Source: JBMOPD01 sp049323615 (GTDB lineage: Bacteria; Bacillota; Desulfotomaculia; Desulfotomaculales; Desulfocucumaceae). From it: a DNA stretch of 64,000 nucleotides. Every line of letters starts with the position of its first letter. Within the stretch, counting starts at the first letter, position 1. Location: contig JBMOPD010000022.1 of assembly GCA_049323615.1 (NCBI GenBank), positions 9,489-73,488 of the forward strand. The letters run 5' to 3'. Position numbers and translations under genes: made by a program. The notes beneath the pieces were generated by a model. The model had not been told where the DNA came from and ran no database searches. It saw nothing but the letters and a program-made list of their open reading frames with translations. Positions 26,286 to 35,336 of the stretch are shown one piece after another.

Positions 26286-28937
26286 CTACTGCCGGGTAAA
26301 GTAATTCAGTGTATTGTTCAGTATTGTCGCGCTTTCCGCCCTGGTGGCCCTGTCCCTGGCACGGAACCTCTTTTCACTGTCGCCGCCCATGATGCCGGCG
26401 GCAACAACCCTGGACACCGGGTCCACCGCCCATGAATCAATGGCCCTGCCGTCAACGAACACCCGGGCCGGCTGAATGCCGTCAGCCGGCGGCAGTGACA
26501 GCGCCCGGCACATCATGGCGGCCATTTCGGCCCTGGTGACCGGGTTTAAGGGACGGAAGGTCCGGTCTTCGTAGCCGGAAATGACGCCCTTTTGGACCGC
26601 GGCCAGAATGTACCCGCCGGCCCAGCCCGGTATGGCGGCGCTGTCCCGGAAGTTCTGCTGACCCTGCACCGGCTGCCATCCCATAGCCCGGCAGAACATT
26701 ACCACAAATTCAGCCCTGGTTATCTGCCTGGACGGCATAAAGGTATTATCCGGGTAGCCGCTGACGATACCAGCCACATACAGCCTGGAAACGGCGTCCG
26801 CCGCCCAGTGACCGGTCATATCCTTGAAACTGGCGGGCGGCTGTTGATCCCTGACCAGCGCCAGCGGACCCAGTTCCCAGACCCGGCACACTACCTTGCC
26901 TTCCCCTTCGTTGACTCCGGACGGGAGTTCCTGCCATCTTCCCCCGGTGAATTGAATGACGGCCACCCTGCCGCCCTCCCCGGGGGTAAATTTCCATGTT
27001 ACCTCCGCCGGTTCGGCCAGGCCGGCTGTGCTAACGCCCAAAGCCTGCAGCCTGACCGCGGAAACCGTATTATACCGCTGGGGCACCGGCCCCGAAAGCT
27101 CCCCGCCGTAAGCGGCGCTTATGGTTGCCGGGCCGCCGAAGGCATTATTGCCAAACCTTACGGTCAGTTCCCCCAGGGTCAGTGTCGCCGGCTGCCCGGG
27201 GCTGTACTGAACCGCAGCCTGGTCCTCGGACCTGACCGCAACCGGTATCACCGCCGAATGGTATCCGAAAGAAATTTTTATTTCACCCACTCCCGGACTG
27301 GCCGATGCCTTAAAGCGTCCGTTTTCCAACAGACCCAGGGCGGGGTCAACAGACACGGTGTAATTGCCGGCGGGAAGCGCATAGTCCACTCCGTCATTGC
27401 CGGCGGCAACAACCTTCAGCTCAACCGAACCGCCCGGAGGAACAACAAGCGAAGAGGGTTCGGCGGTAATTTTTTTGAAATCTGCCGGGCCCAGCACCCG
27501 GACATCCTTCGTGCCTTTCACCCCGCCGAGACTGGCCGATATCACCGCCGGCCCGCTGTCCCTGGCGATAAAGGCGTTCTTTACAAAGGACCCCGGACCG
27601 GAGGTTACCGAAAATTTCACTTTTTCCTGGGCAACCGGGTAGGGATTGTAATGGGAGTCATAGCCATGCGCTGTAAAAGTGATCTTTTCACCCGGAAAAA
27701 CCTGGTCGGGCCCCTTCAGCGCCAGTCCGGCCAGAGTGCCCCGGGGAGCGCTGGAGAAAAACCCCAGGGCGGTGGGCACCAGTCTCTGCACTTCTTTCTG
27801 GGGCCTGTTTACCAGCACCGGCTTTTCCTCTCCCAGGGGCCTGACGGCCAGGGTGGCGGATCCGCCTCCATCCAGGTTCAGCGCCCGCTCAACCCCCAGG
27901 CCGGCCATGTACTCCGCCAGTTCACCCAGGGTAACCCCCCTGCTGCCGCCGCTCTTTTCCACCGTCACAATAAACAGTTTTTTCCTGTCGGCAGAATACC
28001 CGACAGCCGTTCTGGCATTGGGACCGTTAATATCACCGGGATAATTGCTCATTGGCCGACCCTTGTCCACAAGCAGCGACCAGCCCCCGGTGCCGGCCCA
28101 AAGCTTATCCCCTTCCGGCGCCACGGTGTAATCGAGGGTTATTTTGTCTCCCACCTTGATATTTGCTTTTATATACTCCGCCGCACTTCCCCTGCCCGCC
28201 AGCACGTACCCGTTTTCGGGAATGGCCTTTCCGGCCTGGTTGACCAGTATCTCGGAAACAACGTTATTACTTACAAAGACCTCCGCCACGTTGTCCTGAT
28301 CATCTATTTTACCCCTGCTTATCCCGCCCCAGAACCGGTTGTACATCAGCAGGGTATGATCATGGGAATTTTTTTCCCCGGACTGAAAGTAAGAGGGCTT
28401 GTTTATGCCCGCCAGGGGAAACATGGCCCCGTTGCGGGCCGTCACCTTCCCGCTGAAGTTGAAAACCTCTATTAAAGGAACGCCGTCCTTGTTAATTGCC
28501 CAGCCGAACATGTCGTCCCTGAGGGGAGGGCTGGTGATCAGCCGTCCGTCCTTGTACGTCATCCCGATGGGCCTTCCGCTCTCGACCATCTGGAAAAAAT
28601 CCGCGTTAACGGCGGCAACCGCCCCGGCGCCTACCGCCATGTCGGTAACCCTGGCATTTTTGCTCAGAGTCCCGTCCGCACCCACCAGGGTGTTTATTTT
28701 TAAATAGGGGTTGCTCAGGTCGGCCTTCATGACATAGATCAGCGCCTGACCCCCGCCCACCGTTACCAGGTGTTTTTCCAGCACCAGGCCTTCAGCCACC
28801 GGCCTTTTCTCCAGGACCCGGTCATTTTGCAGCGCGGCCGGCGCCGGGTACGGCAACAAAAGACATAAAAAAACCAGTGCCGCAATGAGGCCGGTTATTC
28901 GTCCCGGTGTCGGTTTTCTGCTGATTAAATTTTTCAA
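26286..28937 (-). CDS. SLH-anchored phosphodiester glycosidase (NAGPA-like) protein
   Basis: An 883-residue secreted protein. A signal peptide spans about residues 1-35 (ending PAPAALQ). The phosphodiester glycosidase (NAGPA/DUF2233) domain spans about 60-400, with VNADFFQM, NARTAVGYS and ALNLDGGGSATLAV. Ig-like and beta-rich segments follow. Three SLH repeats fill the last 180 residues, ending near DRATRAESATILNNTLNYF, and bind the cell-wall polymer. The TTG start at 28937 is chosen for its GGGAGGGG site 7 nt upstream and because the signal peptide begins there. It probably trims surface glycan phosphodiesters. Confidence 0.88.
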   Translation of the reverse strand: MKNLISRKPTPGRITGLIAALVFLCLLLPYPAPAALQNDRVLEKRPVAEGLVLEKHLVTVGGGQALIYVMKADLSNPYLKINTLVGADGTLSKNARVTDMAVGAGAVAAVNADFFQMVESGRPIGMTYKDGRLITSPPLRDDMFGWAINKDGVPLIEVFNFSGKVTARNGAMFPLAGINKPSYFQSGEKNSHDHTLLMYNRFWGGISRGKIDDQDNVAEVFVSNNVVSEILVNQAGKAIPENGYVLAGRGSAAEYIKANIKVGDKITLDYTVAPEGDKLWAGTGGWSLLVDKGRPMSNYPGDINGPNARTAVGYSADRKKLFIVTVEKSGGSRGVTLGELAEYMAGLGVERALNLDGGGSATLAVRPLGEEKPVLVNRPQKEVQRLVPTALGFFSSAPRGTLAGLALKGPDQVFPGEKITFTAHGYDSHYNPYPVAQEKVKFSVTSGPGSFVKNAFIARDSGPAVISASLGGVKGTKDVRVLGPADFKKITAEPSSLVVPPGGSVELKVVAAGNDGVDYALPAGNYTVSVDPALGLLENGRFKASASPGVGEIKISFGYHSAVIPVAVRSEDQAAVQYSPGQPATLTLGELTVRFGNNAFGGPATISAAYGGELSGPVPQRYNTVSAVRLQALGVSTAGLAEPAEVTWKFTPGEGGRVAVIQFTGGRWQELPSGVNEGEGKVVCRVWELGPLALVRDQQPPASFKDMTGHWAADAVSRLYVAGIVSGYPDNTFMPSRQITRAEFVVMFCRAMGWQPVQGQQNFRDSAAIPGWAGGYILAAVQKGVISGYEDRTFRPLNPVTRAEMAAMMCRALSLPPADGIQPARVFVDGRAIDSWAVDPVSRVVAAGIMGGDSEKRFRARDRATRAESATILNNTLNYFTRQ

Positions 28938-29031
28938 AATCTGTCCCCTCCCGCTGGTGTCGATTTTTGTATTCCTAACAGGTAAATACGTGGTAAACCG
29001 GGGTTTTGTAACTGCCGCAGCAAAAAAAAAC

Positions 29032-29064
29032 AAAAAAGCCACGTTATAGAAATAACGTTGCTTT
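29032..29064 (-). terminator. Terminator of the glycosyltransferase gene
   Basis: ACGTTAT/ATAACGT stem extended by flanking GC pairs, with a 4-nt loop. On the minus strand it runs into a T-rich tract (TTTTTTGTTTTTTT). It lies 100 bp past the glycosyltransferase stop. Confidence 0.75.
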
Positions 29065-29161
29065 TATAATTCGACATTTTTCAAGTTAAATCCTTTTATG
29101 TATATACAAACCTGCCCTGAAAAATGCTGTTAAAAATTATCTCCTGTCTCCCTCTGAAATA

Positions 29162-30409
29162 TCACTCCAGAGATGTAATGGAAATGCCCCGGGTATGCAG
29201 AGTGTGCGCCCACTCGGACTGGTTGCCGTGCTTGATCAGCCCCATAATGGTTACCGGGAACCAGGTCAAACCGTATATCGGATAGGTTATGTAATAGTAA
29301 TAAGCCTTCCGCGGAGCGCCCTCCAGGTACAGCCCCAGCATCGGGTAACAGTAGCCTACGACCCCGAACAGCGCCCAAAACCAGCCCGGCATCAAAGCGG
29401 TTATGGGAGAGGCATAAATGGGCTCAGGGAAAAAGGAGGCCACAAAGGTAATGACTATGTTAAACAACATGGTCATAATCAAAAACGGCTGGAAGAGGTA
29501 GATGGCGCCGTCAATGGGATACCACTTTTTCTCCCTGATGCCCTTTTTCAAAAGCGGGATCATATACCTCAGGGCGACGTCCCAGTGTCCCTGCAGCCAG
29601 CGGGTGCGCTGTCTCCAGGTTTGGGAAAAATGCACCGGCTTTTCATCATATACCTTGCAGTCGTGAGCCCAGGATGTCTTTATCCCGTTGAGGAGGAGCT
29701 TCATGGTAAACTCCAGGTCCTCGGTCAGGCAGGTGGCTCCCCAGCCGTACTTTTTGAGCGTGTTGTAGTCCAGGCAAAGGCCGGTCCCGCCCAGGGCGTT
29801 GGACAGGCCCAAATTGTAACGGGCCAGCTGCCACATCCTGTTCATTGACCAGTAAGCGGTGGCGTAGCAGGCGGTAACCCACGAGTCGTTGGGATTCTTG
29901 GTATCCAGGTAACCCTGGATGGACAGGTAACCCTGTTTCAGCTTGGCGTTCATTTCCAGCAGGAAATTGGAAGACACCACGTTGTCCGCGTCAAAAACAC
30001 AGATGGCGTCATACTGCCTGTCTTCCATCTTATATAATTCGTTAAACATCCATTCCAGGGCGTATCCTTTACCGCGCAATTTTGAGTAGCGCTCAAAAAC
30101 ATTTACCCCTTCCTGGCGGGCCACATTTGCGGTATTGTCTGTGCAGTTGTCAGCAATAATGTATATATCGAAAAGCTCCGGGGGGTAATTGAGTTTTTTC
30201 AGACTTTCTATATGGTAGCGGATAACTGCCTCTTCATTGTGGGCTGCGGTTATTAGAGCAAATCGTTTGGTTGGGGTATAATCCTTTTCCTCTTCATGCT
30301 TTTTCCAACCAAAAATTGATACAAAGTAGTAGTACATTAAAACAAACAGGATTACCGCTTCGGATATGGTCACAATAACTGTAAGCGCGTTGAATAACAA
30401 ACCGTCCAA
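29162..30409 (-). CDS. Processive family-2 glycosyltransferase
   Basis: A 415-residue membrane glycosyltransferase. One N-terminal membrane segment is followed by the GT2 domain with ADNCTDNT, the DAD metal site in VFDADNV, TED in CLTEDLEF, and QRTRW in WRQRTRWLQGHW. Three or four C-terminal membrane segments follow. The D,D,D,QxxRW set marks processive beta-glycan synthases such as poly-GlcNAc, hyaluronan or cellulose synthases. TTG start with AAGGGG upstream. It stands next to the SLH glycosidase and a MurE-like ligase, which suggests cell-surface polymer work. Confidence 0.9.
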   Translation of the reverse strand: MDGLLFNALTVIVTISEAVILFVLMYYYFVSIFGWKKHEEEKDYTPTKRFALITAAHNEEAVIRYHIESLKKLNYPPELFDIYIIADNCTDNTANVARQEGVNVFERYSKLRGKGYALEWMFNELYKMEDRQYDAICVFDADNVVSSNFLLEMNAKLKQGYLSIQGYLDTKNPNDSWVTACYATAYWSMNRMWQLARYNLGLSNALGGTGLCLDYNTLKKYGWGATCLTEDLEFTMKLLLNGIKTSWAHDCKVYDEKPVHFSQTWRQRTRWLQGHWDVALRYMIPLLKKGIREKKWYPIDGAIYLFQPFLIMTMLFNIVITFVASFFPEPIYASPITALMPGWFWALFGVVGYCYPMLGLYLEGAPRKAYYYYITYPIYGLTWFPVTIMGLIKHGNQSEWAHTLHTRGISITSLE

Positions 30410-30889
30410 AGCATAACCCCTTTCTCCAAATATTTAAATTTAGTTTGTCCCTTCTTTTAGAAGCTTATTCCATCAAGCCTCCTGACATTCCTCTATCAGA
30501 CCTTTTTTTGTAAATTTTACCATACTTTATCTGTCCGGTTAAAAAAATACACCCCTCTCAATTTTTGCATCCCTCCCTGAGTTTTAGTATTCTCTATATT
30601 TCCTCAAAATCCTTCATTAACGTAAAAAAACCTCAATTCGAGTGGTGGGTATTATTGGAACTAATACAAAGTATATATTACCACTTACTTACCACACAGT
30701 CCAGCATTTTTTTGGTGATTTTTCAATCAAATAACTTTTTAAATCAAAAGAAAACTTAGATTTATTCAACCAATTAAAGCGGCTATATTTCATCCAACAC
30801 ATCAACATTTTTTATAAGTTGTCAGTTATGTTTAAATATTTGTCTGATATTTTTAAATAACATAAATTATCTATGGTTTTAAACGATAA
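30410..30889. other. 480-bp AT-rich intergenic region
   Basis: Strikingly AT-rich compared with both flanks, on both sides of the glycosyltransferase promoter. I see long T and A runs but no convincing gene, strong hairpin or riboswitch core. It may hold the glycosyltransferase promoter and the transcript end of the murE-like gene. Confidence 0.6.
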
Positions 30890-32398
30890 CTATAAAGTTG
30901 CCGCGGGCAGGGGAGAAACCATGCGCCTTTTGCTCAGCAGGGATATTATTACTTCCTTGTCGTTAAAGGGGATCGCTTTGTCATAATAGAGTTGTGCTGT
31001 TTCATGACCCTTACCGGCCACAAAGACCACATCATTTTCCCCGGCCAGTTCCAAGGCGGTTTTTATGGCATCATAGCGGTCGGTAATTATGTAGTAATCC
31101 CTGCCAAGTTCTTTTTGACAGCGCTTGAAACCGATTTCAATTTCCCCGGCAACCTTCTCCGGGCTTTCTCCGTACATGTTATCGGTGGTGATTATGCTTA
31201 TATCGGCGTACCTGGCCGCAATCTCCCCCATTACGGACCGCTTGGACCTGTCCTTGCCTCCCTCGCAGCCGAAGACCACAATACTTCTGGATCCCGGGCC
31301 CTTTTCGTAATATGTCAATAATTTAGCCAGTCCGTCCGGGTTGTGCGCAAAATCAACCACTACGGTAAATGGCTGCCCGTAGTCTATTCTTTCAAACCGG
31401 CCGGGTACACTGGTGAGGCTTAGCAGTCCCTTTTTCACTATTTCCATGTCAAACCCGCGGTCACAGGCGTAGGCGATGGCCGCCAGGGCGTTATATATGT
31501 TGGCCCTGCCGGGCAGGCTTAAGTGCATTCTGGCAATATGACTGCCTTTTATATTAAGGTCAAAAGAGCACCCGTTGACGCCCAGGGTCACGTTATAGGC
31601 CCTGACCTCGGCCGGGCCGTCAATCCCGTACGTCAACAAGGGAATCGATAATTTTTCAGTAAAGAAGTGGCTGTGGGGATCATCGCTGTTGATTATGGCC
31701 ACCTTTTTTTTCTTCCTGCCCTCGATCCCGGCAATCTCAAAAAGCCTGCGCTTTGATTTGAGATAACTTTCAAAATCATTGTGAAAATCAAAATGGTCAT
31801 GGGTGATGTTGGACAGTATAACGGCGTCAAATTCACAACCGTCCACCCGGTAGAGGTCCAGGGCGTGGGAGGACACTTCCATCACCACGGCCTCCACCCC
31901 CGAGTCCACCATTTCCCGGCAGAGTTCTTGCAGCTTTAACGAATCCGGAGTGGTCCTCTCGGACTTGAGAATCCTGTCCATAAACCTGTAATTTATTGTT
32001 CCTATCACTCCGGCATTGACTCCAGCGGCCTTCAATATTGCTTCTATCATGTATGTTATGGTGGTTTTCCCATTTGTCCCGGTCACGCCCACCAACTCCA
32101 GTTGAGCAGTGGGGTTGCCATAAAAAAAACTGCCAGCCCTGGCCTGGGCCAGCCTGGCGTTTTCCACGAACAACTTGGTACACCGGCAGGGAACGTCCCT
32201 TTCCAGCACCAGCGCCACCGCTCCCCTGGCCAGCGCCTCCGGGGCATATTTATGCCCGTCTGTCTTCAGTCCGGGGATGCAGATAAACAGGGCGCCCTTT
32301 TGTACTTCCTTGGAATTGATTGTTATCTGGCTGATTTCAAGGGATACGTCCCCGCAAGGGGCGGCGCCTATTGCCTCGCTGAGGGCAGATAAAAGCAT
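30890..32398 (-). CDS. murE: MurE-like Mur ligase (UDP-MurNAc-tripeptide synthetase type)
   Basis: A 502-residue three-domain Mur ligase. The N-terminal MurE domain has ITINSKEVQKGALFICIPG, the ATP loop is GVTGTNGKTT, and VDFAHNPDGL, FGCEGGKDRSKRSVMG and GKGHE follow. MurE adds the third amino acid to UDP-MurNAc-dipeptide in the cytoplasm. Diaminopimelate enzymes carry DNPR at the substrate site; here the segment reads TTDNMYGES, so the Arg that binds diaminopimelate is missing. The amino acid added, or the pathway, may differ. The ATG start at 32398 follows GGAGG by 10 nt. No other mur genes are near, as would be expected for a paralogue outside the dcw cluster. Confidence 0.85.
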   Translation of the reverse strand: MLLSALSEAIGAAPCGDVSLEISQITINSKEVQKGALFICIPGLKTDGHKYAPEALARGAVALVLERDVPCRCTKLFVENARLAQARAGSFFYGNPTAQLELVGVTGTNGKTTITYMIEAILKAAGVNAGVIGTINYRFMDRILKSERTTPDSLKLQELCREMVDSGVEAVVMEVSSHALDLYRVDGCEFDAVILSNITHDHFDFHNDFESYLKSKRRLFEIAGIEGRKKKKVAIINSDDPHSHFFTEKLSIPLLTYGIDGPAEVRAYNVTLGVNGCSFDLNIKGSHIARMHLSLPGRANIYNALAAIAYACDRGFDMEIVKKGLLSLTSVPGRFERIDYGQPFTVVVDFAHNPDGLAKLLTYYEKGPGSRSIVVFGCEGGKDRSKRSVMGEIAARYADISIITTDNMYGESPEKVAGEIEIGFKRCQKELGRDYYIITDRYDAIKTALELAGENDVVFVAGKGHETAQLYYDKAIPFNDKEVIISLLSKRRMVSPLPAATL

Positions 32399-32559
32399 TT
32401 TGTCAATTCCTCCGTATTTTTTGTTGTCATTCCCCGAACTTCTGGTTGCTCCCGTCACCGGCTGATGAGCCGGAGATTTACAGGAAAAATAGCCGGAACA
32501 TCAAAGAGTTCATTAATTATTCAACATTCTCCATGTTATTCCTTCTGTGAGACCGCCAA

Positions 32560-32599
32560 AAGAAAAGGCCGTTACGGATAAAATTTATCCATAACGGCC
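32560..32599 (-). terminator. Terminator of the 2-oxoacid oxidoreductase operon
   Basis: A long stem of GGCCGTTA and GGATAAA with their complements, followed on the minus strand by TTTTCTTTT. It lies 50 bp past the stop of the gamma-subunit gene. Confidence 0.85.
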
Positions 32600-32649
32600 G
32601 GAGGATGAAACTGATTCCGGTGTCGGGCAATACCCGCCGCCGGAACTCG

Positions 32650-33219
32650 TTAACATGCCTTGTACTGCCTGGCCGCTTTCCGTGACCGCACCGCCTCTGC
32701 TCCCTCCAGCATGGCCTGCCTGTTGGCTGACAGGGTATGCCGGCGGTGCGGGGGCAGAACCTTCTCCAGCGCCCGTATAACCGCGTCGGGCGGGAGTATC
32801 CCGGTTACTTCCAGGTATGCGCCCAGCATAACCATGTTCGCCGCCCGGTCCAGCCCTGCCTTGACGGCCAGCTCGTTGGCCGGGACCCGGTAGACCTTGA
32901 TGTCCTTGCGCTTCGGCTGGGCCTTGACCAAAGAGGAATTGACCAGCAGCAGCCCGCCCGGCTTTATCCTGGGCTCAAATTTCAGCAGGCTGGGCAGGTT
33001 GAAAATCAAAGCGGATGAAAACTTCTCCACCACCGGTGAAAATATATCCTCATCGGAGATTATAGCGGTGCAGTGGGCCGTCCCGCCGCGCATTTCGGCC
33101 CCGTATGAAGGTATCCAGGCCACTTCCCTGCTTTCCAGCATGCCGGCGTAAGCCAGCAACTGCCCGGTAAGCAGCACTCCCTGCCCGCCAAAACCGGCCA
33201 CCAATACTTCTTCCGGCAT
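32650..33219 (-). CDS. korC: 2-oxoacid:ferredoxin oxidoreductase, gamma subunit
   Basis: A 189-residue subunit beginning MPEEVLVAGFGGQGVLLTGQ, with SYGAEMRGGTAHC, the standard gamma-domain signatures of pyruvate/2-oxoglutarate:ferredoxin oxidoreductases. It is the fourth and last gene of the operon, after ferredoxin, alpha and beta subunits. The start ATG at 33219 lies 2 nt from the beta-subunit stop; a longer frame exists upstream but overlaps beta and lacks family sequence. Confidence 0.9.
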   Translation of the reverse strand: MPEEVLVAGFGGQGVLLTGQLLAYAGMLESREVAWIPSYGAEMRGGTAHCTAIISDEDIFSPVVEKFSSALIFNLPSLLKFEPRIKPGGLLLVNSSLVKAQPKRKDIKVYRVPANELAVKAGLDRAANMVMLGAYLEVTGILPPDAVIRALEKVLPPHRRHTLSANRQAMLEGAEAVRSRKAARQYKAC

Positions 33220-33221
33220 AA

Positions 33222-33965
33222 CTACACCCCTTCCGCCACCCTGTATTCCCCGGGGGGATAATAGGGCAGCATGTTCTTTTCCAGCCATCCCATGGCCTCC
33301 ACCGGCTTGAGGCCCCAGTTTGTGGGGCAGGCGGACAGCACTTCCACCATGGAAAAGCCCAACCCCTTCATCTGCGTTTCAAAGGCCCTTTTGATGGCCC
33401 GCCTGGCTTTAAGTATTTCCTTCGGGCTGTGGGTGGAGACCCGGGCCAGATAGGCGGGCCCGTTCAGCGTGGCCAGCATTTCCATCATCCTGATGGGATA
33501 ACCCATACTGCCGACATCCCGCCCCGCCGGAGAAGTGGAGGTAACCTGGCCCGGCAGGGTGGTGGGGGCCAGCTGCCCCCCGGTCATGCCGTAGTTGGCG
33601 TTGTTGATAAAGATTACCGTTATTTTTTCTCCCCGGGCCGCCGCGTGCACTGTTTCGGCCAGCCCGATGGAGGCCAGGTCCCCATCTCCCTGGTAGGTGA
33701 ACACCAGGCTGTCCGGCAGTACCCTCTTGATGCCCGTGGCCACCGCCGGGGCGCGGCCATGGGCGGCCTGCTGCATATCCAGATTGAAGTAGTTGTAAGC
33801 TATTACCGAACAGCCCACCGAGGCCACGCCCACGGTTTTTTCACGCACCGCCAGCTCGTCTATCACCTCGGCCACCAGGCGGTGGATGATTCCGTGGGTG
33901 CAGCCGGGACAGTAATGGAAGGGGGCTTCGGTAAGAGCCTCAGGCCGGCCTGTGGCAGCTTTCAT
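33222..33965 (-). CDS. korB: 2-oxoacid:ferredoxin oxidoreductase, beta subunit (TPP-binding)
   Basis: A 247-residue subunit with the Cys-containing HYCPGCTHGIIH and the thiamine-diphosphate motif GDGDLASIGLAE...NNANYGMTGGQ. It oxidatively decarboxylates a 2-oxoacid to acyl-CoA with reduction of ferredoxin; the size and gene order fit the 2-oxoglutarate or branched-chain types. The ATG at 33965 is preferred over the GTG nine bases upstream because GGGAGG lies 8 nt ahead of it. It overlaps the alpha-subunit gene by 26 nt. Confidence 0.92.
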   Translation of the reverse strand: MKAATGRPEALTEAPFHYCPGCTHGIIHRLVAEVIDELAVREKTVGVASVGCSVIAYNYFNLDMQQAAHGRAPAVATGIKRVLPDSLVFTYQGDGDLASIGLAETVHAAARGEKITVIFINNANYGMTGGQLAPTTLPGQVTSTSPAGRDVGSMGYPIRMMEMLATLNGPAYLARVSTHSPKEILKARRAIKRAFETQMKGLGFSMVEVLSACPTNWGLKPVEAMGWLEKNMLPYYPPGEYRVAEGV

Positions 33966-35013
33966 GGCGGGCACCTCCCAGCTTCAGTATTTCCCGGTAA
34001 ATGTCTTCGGCAAAGGGAACCATGCCACCGCCGCGGCCGTAAAAATGAACAGGCAGCCGGCAGGAAAGGGCCAGCCGGACATCCTCCACCATCTGGCCGT
34101 AGTTCATTTCCACCGTCAGCACCGTCCCGGCCCTGGCGGCGGCGATGCTCAGCAGGTCGGCCGGAAAGGGCCACAGGGTGATGGGCCTGAACAAACCGGC
34201 GGCGATGCCGTCGGCCCGGGCCGCCCTGACGGCCGCCTTGGCGATGCGGGCGGTACTGCCGAAGGCCACCACCAGCACCTCGGCGTCCTCGGTCAGGTAG
34301 CTCTGGCCCCGGGCCTCTCTCGTGCTGATCAGACGATATTTTTCCTGCAGGCGGAGGTTGTGCCGCTCCAGGTCGGCGGCATCCATAAAGAAGGAGGTGA
34401 CTGCATTTTTGGCCCTGTTACGGCAGCCGGTGGTGGCCCAGCTTTTTTCGGGCAGGCCGCAGCGATAAGGCGGCAGTTCCACCGCTTCCATCATCTGGCC
34501 CAGGATCCCGTCCCCCAGAATAATCACGGGATTGCGGTATTCATCGGCCAGGTCGAAGGCCAGGCAGGTCAGGTCCACCATTTCCTGGACGGTGCCGGGG
34601 GCCAGCACCGGCAGGCGGTAGTCCCCGTGGCCGCCGCCCCGGGTGGCCTGGAAGTAATCGGACTGGGAGGGCTGAATTCCTCCCAGCCCCGGCCCTCCCC
34701 GCATTATATTGACAATCACACAGGGCAGTTCCGCCCCGGCTATATAGGAGATGCCCTCCTGCTTCAGGCTTATCCCCGGCCCCGAGGAGGATGTCATCAC
34801 CCTGGCCCCGGCCCCGGCGGCCCCGTAAACCATGTTGATGGCGGCAACTTCGCTTTCGGCCTGCAAAAAGACCCCGCCGGCCTCGGGCAGCCGCCGGGCC
34901 AGGTACTCGGAAATCTCGGTCTGGGGGGTAATGGGATAACCGAAGAAGTACCGGCAACCGGCCCTTACGGCCGCTTCAGCCAACGCTTCATTGCCCTTCA
35001 TAAGTACTTTCAC
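33940..35013 (-). CDS. korA: 2-oxoacid:ferredoxin oxidoreductase, alpha subunit
   Basis: A 357-residue subunit starting VKVLMKGNEALAEAAVRAG. It has GYPITPQTEISEYLA and SSSGPGISLKQEGISY, typical of KorA/VorB. GTG start at 35013 with GGAGG 7 nt upstream; the start overlaps the ferredoxin stop (GTGA), so the two are translationally coupled. The substrate is not decided by sequence alone: 2-oxoglutarate or branched-chain 2-oxoacids are the leading options. Confidence 0.92.
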   Translation of the reverse strand: MKVLMKGNEALAEAAVRAGCRYFFGYPITPQTEISEYLARRLPEAGGVFLQAESEVAAINMVYGAAGAGARVMTSSSGPGISLKQEGISYIAGAELPCVIVNIMRGGPGLGGIQPSQSDYFQATRGGGHGDYRLPVLAPGTVQEMVDLTCLAFDLADEYRNPVIILGDGILGQMMEAVELPPYRCGLPEKSWATTGCRNRAKNAVTSFFMDAADLERHNLRLQEKYRLISTREARGQSYLTEDAEVLVVAFGSTARIAKAAVRAARADGIAAGLFRPITLWPFPADLLSIAAARAGTVLTVEMNYGQMVEDVRLALSCRLPVHFYGRGGGMVPFAEDIYREILKLGGARHESCHRPA

Positions 35014-35234
35014 GCCGATTCCTCCCTCCGCACGTTGATCACCAGGTCGGGGCACACCAGGGCGCAGCTGCCGCAGCCGGTGCAGCGCTCCATTTCGGTC
35101 ATTTCCACGGCGTTATAGCCCAGGGAGTTCAGTTCATCTCCGGTACGCAGCAGCTGACGGTTGCAGAAGGCCACGCACAAGCCACAGCCCTTGCAGCGGT
35201 CCCGGTCAAAAATAAGCGCAACTTTCCTGGCCAG
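35010..35234 (-). CDS. korD: 2-oxoacid:ferredoxin oxidoreductase, ferredoxin subunit with a CTG start
   Basis: A 74-residue protein with two 4Fe-4S motifs: CKGCGLCVAFC (C14, C17, C20, C24) and CTGCGSCALVCP (C51, C54, C57, C61). It is the electron-accepting delta subunit and the first gene of the operon. No ATG, GTG or TTG is available: an in-frame TGA stands five codons before the first conserved residues. The only plausible start is CTG at 35234-35232 (MARKVALIF...), 10 nt after GGAG. The stop overlaps the alpha-subunit GTG. Confidence 0.85.
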   Translation of the reverse strand: MARKVALIFDRDRCKGCGLCVAFCNRQLLRTGDELNSLGYNAVEMTEMERCTGCGSCALVCPDLVINVRREESA

Positions 35235-35257
35235 CCCGGCTCACTCCTTTCAAAAGC

Positions 35258-35285
35258 AGGAATTAGGGGTTGGGGATTAAGGATT
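35258..35285. repeat. Heptamer array (four units)
   Basis: AGGAATT, AGGGGTT, GGGGATT, AAGGATT, in the leader of the 2-oxoacid oxidoreductase operon between its promoter and korD. Confidence 0.65.
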
Positions 35286-35318
35286 TTATCTCACGTTTGA
35301 CTGCTTAAAAATTTTAAG

Positions 35319-35336
35319 AGAGCAAAAAGGATGCCA
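35319..35336 (-). promoter_or_regulatory. Sigma-54 promoter of the korDABC operon
   Basis: On the minus strand, CTGGCATCCTTTTTGCTC carries GG (35335-35334) and GC (35323-35322) exactly 10 nt apart. TGGCAT and TTTGCT match the -24 and -12 consensus closely. It lies about 85 bp ahead of the korD start and overlaps the 3' stem and T tract of the preceding terminator. Confidence 0.7.

Noticed and set aside
26592..28475. A 627-codon plus-strand frame opposite the SLH glycosidase gene.
   Set aside because: Arg/Pro/Gly-rich antisense shadow without Shine-Dalgarno or motifs; the minus strand carries a clear signal peptide, catalytic domain and SLH repeats.
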